The notes under the pieces: model-generated
Told to the model about the DNA's origin: nothing
Database searches by the model: none
The model's input: the letters and a program-made list of their open reading frames with translations, nothing else
Made by a program: the position numbers and the translations under genes
Source: Nitrospinales bacterium
Lineage (GTDB): Bacteria; Nitrospinota_A; UBA7883; JACRGQ01
Direction of reading: 5' to 3'
Length of the DNA: 5,087 nucleotides
NCBI GenBank assembly: GCA_023248615.1
Contig: JAHFEI010000170.1
Location: forward strand, 1 to 5,087
Shown here: positions 1 through 5,087 of the stretch, in pieces
How the letters are laid out: every line of letters begins with the position of its first letter
Position numbering within the stretch: position 1 is the first letter of the stretch

Positions 1-60
1 GGAACAATAGCTTTTCATGGGTGATGATGAAAAGGCGCAGATGATAATGAAGTGGAATTA

Positions 61-93
61 AAATCTGCCCGCCAAAATTACCATCGGCGATTT
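61..93 (-). terminator. Weak candidate terminator after dnaJ
   Basis: Arms at 61-69 and 86-93 can pair over eight base pairs with a single bulged base at 66 and a loop of 16 bases. On the minus strand the second arm runs into TTTTAATT, a short T-rich tract. It begins five bases after the dnaJ stop, where an operon terminator would be expected. The stem has only four G-C pairs, the loop is long and the T tract is poor, so it may be chance. Confidence 0.2.
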
Positions 94-97
94 AGTC

Positions 98-1183
98 CTA
101 CTTCTTGGCGCCGAAGAAGCCGCCTTTCTTGGGTACCGGGCCGCCTGAAATTTTAGCGTATTCATGCAAAAGGTTTTCCTGTTCCTTCGATAGTTTTTCC
201 GGAACATCCACGATTATCTGCACAACAAGGTTGCCCTTGCTTTTGCTGTGAAGGGTTGGCATCCCTTCCCCTTTGGCCTTTAGGAGCGTGTGCGACTGTG
301 TGCCTTTAGGGATATGCAGTTTTGTGGTGCCAAGCAGGGTAGGTATTTCCACCTCCGCGCCCAGCGCCGCCTGCGGAAATGTAATCCGCAGTCTTGTTAC
401 CAGGTCATCGCCATGCCGCTCGAAGTTCGGATGGTCTTTGATATAAACCAGGATATACAGGTCGCCATCCGGAGCGCCCATCGTTCCCGGTTCCCCTTCG
501 CCCAGTAGCCGCAGGCTCGCGCCGTCTTCCATGCCAGCCGGGATTTTTACTTTCAGTTCTTTTTTCTTCAGTTCCTTGCCAAGGCCCCGGCACTGTTTGC
601 ACGGATGCTTGATCGCCTGTCCGCTACCGCCACACGCGCCACATGGCATGCTTATGGCGAAGAACCCCTGTTGCCTGCGCACTTGGCCATGCCCGCCGCA
701 GGCATGGCATATTTCGGGCTTATGTCCCGCTTCGCACCTGCTTCCCTTGCACACGGTGCAGGATACGTATTTTTCAACCGAGACGACTTTCTCCACGCCG
801 GTTGCGGCTTCTTCCAGCGCTATAGTCATATCGTACCGAAGGTCGGCTCCGCGCCCACGCTCGCGTTGCTGTGTGCGGTGGCCGAAGAAACCTTCAAATA
901 TGTCGCCGAACGAGGAAAAGATATCTTCCGTTCCGGAAAAGCCCTGGTAGCCGGTGCCCCTTAAGCCCTCGTGCCCGTAGCGGTCGTATACCTGGCGCTT
1001 TTGTTCGTCGCTAAGGACTTCGTAGGCCTCCGCCGCCGCCTTGAATTTGTCTTCTGCTTCCTTGTCGCCGGGATTTTTATCCGGATGGTACTTTAGCGCG
1101 GCCTGCCTGTAGGCTTTTTTAATTTCGTCTTTGTGTGCATCCTTGCCCACGCCCAGTATTTCGTAAAAATCCCGTTTCGTCAT
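98..1183 (-). CDS. dnaJ: Chaperone protein DnaJ (Hsp40, type I)
   Basis: This is a cytosolic co-chaperone that delivers unfolded clients to DnaK and stimulates its ATPase. The 361-residue protein is complete. The J domain (about 4-70) has the HPD motif at 33-35 and a QKRxxYD motif at 62-67. A short Gly/Phe linker (about 71-105) carries two DIF motifs at 87-89 and 94-96. The zinc-binding region has four CxxC pairs at 142/145, 159/162, 181/184 and 195/198; known type I structures pair I with IV and II with III. The C-terminal substrate-binding domains follow (about 205-330), then a Lys/Gly-rich tail. Length is slightly below the usual 370-380 because the linker is short. The first zinc repeat is unusual: it reads CxxCKGSRC, with Arg149 where the family has Gly and an extra Cys150. 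The ATG lies 3 bases after the grpE stop, with AAGGA seven to eight bases upstream, so coupled translation is likely. A CbpA-type protein is excluded by the zinc finger. Confidence 0.97.
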   Translation of the reverse strand: MTKRDFYEILGVGKDAHKDEIKKAYRQAALKYHPDKNPGDKEAEDKFKAAAEAYEVLSDEQKRQVYDRYGHEGLRGTGYQGFSGTEDIFSSFGDIFEGFFGHRTQQRERGRGADLRYDMTIALEEAATGVEKVVSVEKYVSCTVCKGSRCEAGHKPEICHACGGHGQVRRQQGFFAISMPCGACGGSGQAIKHPCKQCRGLGKELKKKELKVKIPAGMEDGASLRLLGEGEPGTMGAPDGDLYILVYIKDHPNFERHGDDLVTRLRITFPQAALGAEVEIPTLLGTTKLHIPKGTQSHTLLKAKGEGMPTLHSKSKGNLVVQIIVDVPEKLSKEQENLLHEYAKISGGPVPKKGGFFGAKK

Positions 1184-1186
1184 TTT

Positions 1187-1765
1187 CTATTCCTTGTACT
1201 GCCCGATTATTACCTTGGCGGGACTTATCAGGGTATCGCGCATCATGTAGCCTGCTTGCACTATTGCCACCACAATGTTGTCCCTTTCCTTTTCAGCCAC
1301 GTCTGCCATCTGTATCGCCTCGGCATGCGCGGGGTTAAATAGTTTCCCCAAGCAGTCAATTTCCACTAGCCCGTACTCCGCGAAAATACGCGAGAAGCCG
1401 GATTTTATCATGACAACCCCTTCAATCAAGCGGTCAATGTCTTTTGTTTTTTTTGCGGAACCTATCGCCATTTCCAGATGCTCCATACTTGGCATCAGGT
1501 TGCGCAGGAATTCCGCCAATTTTGCCTCCACCCTGCGGTCTACATCTTTTTCCAGCCGGGCGCGGAATTGGTCGTTCTCCGCCATTTTTTCCTTGTAAGC
1601 CGCTATGTATTCTTTCAGTTTTGCGTCATGTTGCGCTATCTGTTCTTCCAGTTTTGCCACGTAGGTGGGAAACTTTTTCAGTTCGGCTTCTTTCTCGTCC
1701 TCTTCGGCTCTTGCCTCCGGGTTTACCCAGTGGCGCTTGTCGAATACTTTTAAATCTTCTTCCAT
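1187..1765 (-). CDS. grpE: Nucleotide exchange factor GrpE
   Basis: GrpE is a cytosolic homodimer that releases ADP from DnaK and so completes the DnaK-DnaJ cycle. The 192-residue product has the family layout and near-usual length. An acidic, probably flexible N-terminus carries DKRHWVN at 9-15. A long charged helix and coiled coil spans about 36-85, with the FRxRxEKD signature at 67-74. The helical bundle has LMPSMEHLEMAI at 90-101 in place of the usual LLPVLDNLERA. The C-terminal beta domain that inserts into DnaK spans about 132-188, with GLVEIDCLGKLFNPAHAEAI and then GYMMRDTLISPAKV. Ser181 stands where most family members have Arg before the PA/AA pair. The ATG overlaps the DUF4340 stop by one base (TAATG) and is preceded by GGAGG at 1776-1780, ten bases away. 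The gene is thus coupled to the envelope gene upstream and to dnaJ downstream. No CIRCE-like repeat or separate promoter is visible at the junction. Confidence 0.95.
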   Translation of the reverse strand: MEEDLKVFDKRHWVNPEARAEEDEKEAELKKFPTYVAKLEEQIAQHDAKLKEYIAAYKEKMAENDQFRARLEKDVDRRVEAKLAEFLRNLMPSMEHLEMAIGSAKKTKDIDRLIEGVVMIKSGFSRIFAEYGLVEIDCLGKLFNPAHAEAIQMADVAEKERDNIVVAIVQAGYMMRDTLISPAKVIIGQYKE

Positions 1766-3501
1766 TACAGCAGATCCTCCATCTTTTCGGGAAGTGAGCG
1801 CATAAGCATATCGCGTTCCAGCGCATAAACAAAGCTACCGCCCGAAGGCCGAGCCAGCAGGAGATTGCCGCCCGTGCTGTGCGCGAAGAACGGCATCCCG
1901 ATTTTTGTCCCGGTGCCATCGTGGCCTTCCAGCGTTACGGTTACCAATGGTGGTCGCTTATCGTTGTCTGCCGCCGCTTTTTCCGTGTAGGAAAGCGCGG
2001 TGAGGTTGCTTATCAGCCTTTCAACCTTGTATAGGTCGGCTGGTTTCTTTTCCGGGATTACGAACGACCACGTACCGTTGTCCCTTACTATCCGTAGCTG
2101 TTTTCCGTTGAGCTGTATGCTTATTGCGCCCACTTCAGCCGCACCCATCCCGAAAATCCGGCGGTCTATGAAAAAGCTTGCCGGGTTTTGCGCTTCTTCC
2201 AGCGCGGCGGGCGAAATAGTGAAATAGCGTTCCGCCTGCCGGTCTTCGCCGTATGCGGTTTTCCCATCGGCGCTTGTCCGGAAGGTAATGGCAACCGTGC
2301 CGCCGTCCTTCAAGGCAAGCGAGATGAGTGTTTCTTCCCCTTTGCCAGAGAGGCGGTGGAAATCCTTTTTGCTTAACAAATCGTTTGTTCCTGCGGATAC
2401 GAGGGAGAACAGAAGTTTTCCGGCCTTGGCTTGGTCTACTTCTCCGTTACTGCTATCTGCCATTTTCCAACTGCCGTCTGGCATTCGGGAAAGCGCAATT
2501 TCTTCCTTGCCGCGTTTGATGTTTATCCCTTGCACGTCGTTTCCATCCAACACAAATGCCCTCTTGTCGCGCAGTGCTTCCGCCGTTTGCGGGATGTCGC
2601 GCACAAAAGCTCCGGGCAGTACTGCAATGGGGAGTCCGCCGTCCACCTTCGCGTATACGCCCATCTGGTCTTTAGTCGCGCCACCCAAAGATATTTCCTG
2701 CATGGTGTTGCCTATCCATACCGCCACTTTCAGTCGCGGCGTTGCCAGCCCCGCCTCTTTTTCGCCGATGGAATCCGGGAACTCAATGGCCTCCACCGCC
2801 ATAAGCCTGCCGATGAGGGATTTAGTTTCCAGCCCGTCTGCCGCCGACTTGATAGGGGAAGTGATGTTCCATTTCCCATCGCTTTTTTCCACCGTAAGGT
2901 TAAAGCGGTTTTTTTTGATTTCTATTTTGGCCACTTGTTCTGCATCCCCGTGCAAGATGCGTTTATCTCGTAACTGGAAAAGGGTTTTTGCGACGCTGTT
3001 TGCAAAGCCCGCGTTTATGAGCATCGTTTTTCCGGCTTTTGATGTTTTGATGTAAATAGCCGAACCTGTGGGGGAGGGGGAGCCTATAAGCAGGGTGTCC
3101 GGCTTACCGCCGTGGTAGAAATCAATTTGCATGGTAGCCGGTTCCAGCCCAAAATCGTGTGCCGCCCCTTCCACAGCCTGGAGCGCTAGACCCTCCGCCG
3201 CCGAGCGGATAATCCCGTCTATCGCGCTTGTGTCGCCAGCGGACTCCACGGGCGATGTAACCTTCCAGCCCTCTTTTTCTTTAACGATATTGATAACCTT
3301 GTTATCTGCGGTTATCGTCAAACGGCTTACCGATTTGGGATCGAACCCGAAAATCTTTTTTTCCGTTTCTTCGCCCCGCGCCTTTTCTTGTGCGCCCCTA
3401 TATTCCACGCCGTAGGCGTAAATCAGGCCCACTATAAGCACAGCGGACAGTATCAGTGTTTTTCTGATATTCAGGAACGTCTCCTGCGCAGGTTGATCCA
3501 T
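1765..3501 (-). CDS. DUF4340 membrane-anchored repeat protein
   Basis: The molecular function is unknown; genes of this family commonly follow GldF/GldG-type ABC transporter genes, as here. The 578-residue product has a short N-terminus, one membrane segment at about 14-31, and a large soluble part probably on the outer face of the inner membrane. That part consists of four tandem units starting near residues 57, 189, 322 and 456. Each opens with a beta-strand-like VxxIxI stretch, then a GxW motif (Trp79, 211, 345, 478), a Pro/Ala-Asp segment and an amphipathic helix. The first three close with an (R)D(K/R)R motif near 179, 312 and 446. No catalytic motif is visible. The start is doubtful. 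The ATG at 3501 lies 31 bases inside the gldG-like gene and lacks a clear Shine-Dalgarno sequence. A CTG at 3474 (residue 10) overlaps the upstream stop as CTGA and has AGGAG six bases before it, giving a start directly before the membrane segment. I keep the ATG as the conventional call. The stop overlaps the grpE start by one base. Confidence 0.9.
   Translation of the reverse strand: MDQPAQETFLNIRKTLILSAVLIVGLIYAYGVEYRGAQEKARGEETEKKIFGFDPKSVSRLTITADNKVINIVKEKEGWKVTSPVESAGDTSAIDGIIRSAAEGLALQAVEGAAHDFGLEPATMQIDFYHGGKPDTLLIGSPSPTGSAIYIKTSKAGKTMLINAGFANSVAKTLFQLRDKRILHGDAEQVAKIEIKKNRFNLTVEKSDGKWNITSPIKSAADGLETKSLIGRLMAVEAIEFPDSIGEKEAGLATPRLKVAVWIGNTMQEISLGGATKDQMGVYAKVDGGLPIAVLPGAFVRDIPQTAEALRDKRAFVLDGNDVQGINIKRGKEEIALSRMPDGSWKMADSSNGEVDQAKAGKLLFSLVSAGTNDLLSKKDFHRLSGKGEETLISLALKDGGTVAITFRTSADGKTAYGEDRQAERYFTISPAALEEAQNPASFFIDRRIFGMGAAEVGAISIQLNGKQLRIVRDNGTWSFVIPEKKPADLYKVERLISNLTALSYTEKAAADNDKRPPLVTVTLEGHDGTGTKIGMPFFAHSTGGNLLLARPSGGSFVYALERDMLMRSLPEKMEDLL
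1776..1780 (-). promoter_or_regulatory. Ribosome binding site of grpE
   Basis: GGAGG on the minus strand lies inside the last codons of the DUF4340 gene, ten bases before the grpE ATG at 1765. It is the strongest Shine-Dalgarno match in the window. It supports re-initiation at the TAATG junction and confirms the grpE start. Confidence 0.6.
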
Positions 3502-4841
3502 ATGCCCGCGACCAATACCGCGACAGGAAGGCCAAGTGCGCTAAAGCCCGCTATGGCGGATATCTGCGTCACGCTGAATATTATCGGTTCTATTTCCTGG
3601 TTGCGGGAGCCAATGGTGATACGGTCTTCCTCCGCCGCCAGCCAGTTAAGCGAGTTCAGCGCAAAATCGCGGTTGCCGCCTATGCCCAGGTATGCGTTTG
3701 CCGCAAAGTCGGAATCCCCTACGACCAGTAGCGCCCCCTTAACGGGCTTTGCGCCGTCTTCCTTTCCCGGTTTGGTTATCTCAGCTCCTGCGGCTATCGT
3801 CAGCGGCCCGGGAATATCTTCACCCTCGCGATATTCCACCAGTCCTTTTTTCAGGTCTGCCGTGTTGGATTTGCTCCATGTGTCCGCCCGCGTTTTTGCC
3901 AAAGCGAAAGCGTTAACCCCATCGGCTGGTTTGCTTTTGGGCTTCATGGAGCGGGCAAGAGGATAAAACGTCATCAGCCGGAAATCGCGGGTGATGGGGT
4001 GGCTTCCGTAGTTCACCACGGCGGGAGCCAATACGTCGCCGCCCAGAGTCCGGCTTGTTTTGTCCACTATCGCGCCATTGTCCAGTTTAACGCCGAAGTT
4101 TTCCAGCCATGCGGCGGTTTCTTTCAGTGTGAACGGATCTACCATAAGCAACAGTTTCCCTCCGGCCCTGAGGTAGTTACCCAACTTTTCCCTTTCAGCA
4201 TCGGGAAGCTCTTTTTCCGGCCCCGCTACCACGACTGCGGAAGCATCCTCCGGGATAGGGGACGCATACAGCAGTATTTCCTCTACCTTATAGTCCTGCT
4301 CTTTCAGCGCGGTTTGCAATGCGTCGTAGCCGCGCGGCTCACGGCTATTGATATCCTTTTCGCCGTGGCCCTTCGTGAAATAGATTGTATGTTTTTTCGT
4401 GCTTATCAGGCGCATAATCGCGTTGGTAAGTTTCTCCTCGTTGCACTCGCCGGTGATGCTTTCTTTCTTCCCGCCTCGCCCGATGAGGACGAAGGTGTTG
4501 TACTGCGTTATGTTGTGGTTTCGGGCTACGCCGGGTTGCTTGTCCGGGTCGGAGAACTCCCACTTAAAACGGCTACTGTGGTACGAGTACTGCTCCAGAA
4601 TACGTTTTGGCTTCATCCGCGCCGCATCATCGTCTTTCACGAAGGCGATTGCCGTTATGTCATATGGAAGCCTTTCCAGCATCTTCGCCGTTTGCGGCGA
4701 GAGGGAGTATTTGCCGGAAGCGGTGAGGTCGAGCCTTTTGTAGTGCATGGCGGAAAAGTAGTTCACCAGCCCGAAAAGGCCGATTACCACCAGCGTGTAC
4801 GCCGTCATGCTGGAGCCGTAGTACCACACGCGCGATTTCAT
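3471..4841 (-). CDS. GldG-family ABC transporter auxiliary protein
   Basis: This is a membrane-anchored partner of an ABC-2 transporter, of the family once named for GldG of gliding bacteria; outside Bacteroidota its substrate is unknown. The 456-residue product has a membrane segment near each end (about 10-29 and 424-450), with a large extracytoplasmic domain between and an Arg-rich cytoplasmic tail (RRRR at 452-455). Family hallmarks are the LDLTxxGKYSLSPQT stretch after the first membrane segment (37-51), YFTKGHGEKD (154-163), a Rossmann-like part ending VDP (about 200-236), and VVGDSDFAANAYL followed by NRDFALNSLNWLAAEE near 373-405. A GTG in frame at 4853 would add four residues, but that codon lies inside the likely Shine-Dalgarno sequence AAGGTGG (4850-4856), which sits eight bases before the ATG at 4841. 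I therefore choose the ATG, which overlaps the permease stop by one base (TGATG). It is coupled to the permease upstream and the DUF4340 gene downstream. Confidence 0.9.
   Translation of the reverse strand: MKSRVWYYGSSMTAYTLVVIGLFGLVNYFSAMHYKRLDLTASGKYSLSPQTAKMLERLPYDITAIAFVKDDDAARMKPKRILEQYSYHSSRFKWEFSDPDKQPGVARNHNITQYNTFVLIGRGGKKESITGECNEEKLTNAIMRLISTKKHTIYFTKGHGEKDINSREPRGYDALQTALKEQDYKVEEILLYASPIPEDASAVVVAGPEKELPDAEREKLGNYLRAGGKLLLMVDPFTLKETAAWLENFGVKLDNGAIVDKTSRTLGGDVLAPAVVNYGSHPITRDFRLMTFYPLARSMKPKSKPADGVNAFALAKTRADTWSKSNTADLKKGLVEYREGEDIPGPLTIAAGAEITKPGKEDGAKPVKGALLVVGDSDFAANAYLGIGGNRDFALNSLNWLAAEEDRITIGSRNQEIEPIIFSVTQISAIAGFSALGLPVAVLVAGIWINLRRRRS
3481..3485 (-). promoter_or_regulatory. 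Ribosome binding site pointing to a CTG start
   Basis: The minus strand reads AGGAG here, six bases before a CTG at 3474-3472 that overlaps the gldG-like stop in the form CTGA. This is the same geometry as the common ATGA coupling. By contrast, the 20 bases before the ATG at 3501 have no purine-rich anti-16S match. The site suggests that DUF4340 translation starts at CTG, or that an original ATG there mutated. It is inference from spacing and motif only. Confidence 0.5.
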
Positions 4842-5087
4842 CACGAGCGCCACCTTTTTGTTTCCAGCCCCCGCAGGGTAAGGAAAAGGAACAAGGCGGA
4901 GAGCGTGACGAAATAAACGATGTCACGTGTATCCACCACGCCGTTGGTGAAGCCTTCAAAATGCTCGAAGGCGGATATGTAGCGCACAGCCTGGGCCGAT
5001 AGCGCCGTAGAATCCCCGGCTATCCATCCTGTAAGCCATAGCGCCATGTTAAGGCCAAAAGTCCATGCGCCAGCTATCACCTGGTTT
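4841..5087 (-). CDS. ABC-2 type permease, GldF-like (C-terminal part)
   Basis: Only the last 81 or so residues are in the window; the frame stays open to position 5087, so the gene starts beyond it, and the GTG at 5080 is an internal codon. The fragment shows a hydrophobic segment with AGAWTFGLNMALWLTGWIAG, an extracytoplasmic stretch with SAFEHFEGFTNGVVD, and a last membrane helix (DIVYFVTLSALFLFLTLRGLE) ending in a basic ETKRWRS tail. The pattern of HFxxFxxGVxDxRDxVYF followed by a helix and LExxRW is typical of the C-terminus of GldF-like inner-membrane permeases, which work with a cytoplasmic ATPase. The gene for that ATPase is expected upstream and is not visible. The stop overlaps the start of the GldG-like gene by one base, which supports co-translation of the two membrane components. 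Assignment rests on a short fragment plus context. Confidence 0.87.
   Translation of the reverse strand, partial: NQVIAGAWTFGLNMALWLTGWIAGDSTALSAQAVRYISAFEHFEGFTNGVVDTRDIVYFVTLSALFLFLTLRGLETKRWRS
4850..4856 (-). promoter_or_regulatory. Ribosome binding site of the GldG-like gene
   Basis: The minus strand reads AAGGTGG, eight bases before the ATG at 4841. The alternative GTG start at 4853 lies inside this sequence, so the two cannot both be right. The match and spacing favour the ATG. Confidence 0.55.

Noticed and set aside
11..34. A perfect 8-base inverted repeat (CTTTTCAT / ATGAAAAG) with an 8-base loop.
   Set aside because: The stem is mostly A-T, and no T tract follows it in the direction of the operon (CTATTGTTCC), so it is not a convincing terminator. 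It is short enough to be chance, and nothing else supports an operator here.
531..964. Overlapping plus-strand open frames, Cys/Pro/Arg-rich, opposite the DnaJ zinc-finger region.
   Set aside because: Their composition follows from reading the Cys/Gly-rich dnaJ codons backwards. Two frames are open at once, and neither resembles a known protein.
1766..1990. A heat-shock promoter or CIRCE element in front of grpE.
   Set aside because: No TTAGCACTC/GAGTGCTAA-type repeat and no convincing pair of promoter boxes was seen on the minus strand within the end of the DUF4340 gene.
2288..3055. A 255-codon open frame on the plus strand opposite the DUF4340 gene.
   Set aside because: It is a shadow frame: a Ser/Pro/Ala-rich translation without recognisable domains, lying against a real coding gene with conserved internal repeats.
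4842..4853. A GTG start at 4853 giving a GldG-like protein four residues longer.
   Set aside because: The codon lies within the likely Shine-Dalgarno sequence AAGGTGG, which is correctly spaced for the ATG at 4841.
3999..4916. A 305-codon open frame on the plus strand opposite the GldG-like gene.
   Set aside because: The opposite strand carries a clearly recognisable GldG-family protein and its junctions. The plus-strand translation resembles no family, is rich in Cys, His, Arg and Phe, and is best explained as a shadow of codon bias.
3471..5087. A role in gliding motility, suggested by the Gld family names.
   Set aside because: GldF/GldG-type proteins are widespread in bacteria that do not glide, and no other gliding gene is seen here. 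The family assignment alone does not support that function.

Overview
The window is the downstream part of one tightly packed operon, read entirely on the minus strand from the high-coordinate end to the low-coordinate end. In transcription order it holds: the C-terminal end of an ABC-2 type permease of the GldF kind (cut by the window edge), a GldG-family membrane-anchored auxiliary protein, a membrane-anchored DUF4340 protein built of four repeats, the nucleotide exchange factor GrpE, and the co-chaperone DnaJ. The genes overlap or are separated by at most 3 bases at every junction, and each start has a visible Shine-Dalgarno-like sequence inside the preceding gene. No independent promoter is evident, and there is no room for one between genes. 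The last ~97 bases (1-97) lie beyond the dnaJ stop, carry no recognisable gene, and contain only weak hairpins.

The permease, GldG-like and DUF4340 genes form a familiar set. An ATPase gene is expected further upstream, beyond position 5087. Together they would form an inner-membrane ABC system whose large extracytoplasmic parts come from the GldG-like and DUF4340 proteins. In Bacteroidota the GldA/F/G proteins are linked to gliding, but homologues are widespread in non-gliding bacteria and their substrate is unknown. The last two genes are the DnaK partners GrpE and DnaJ; dnaK itself is not in the window.

The organism is a bacterium of moderately high GC, probably with a Gram-negative type envelope. 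The gene set and the style of the proteins (GldG plus DUF4340, GrpE with an N-terminal DKRHW motif, short-linker DnaJ) suggest a deltaproteobacterial, Nitrospirota or Nitrospinota-like lineage. This is an impression only; nothing here fixes the taxon.

Three points deserve most attention: the chaperone pair is translationally coupled to an envelope ABC operon; the DUF4340 gene looks as if it starts at a CTG codon overlapping the gldG-like stop, not at the upstream ATG; and the DUF4340 protein has four tandem units with a regular spacing of about 133 residues. I found no mobile element, CRISPR array, RNA gene or clearly novel defence-type system.
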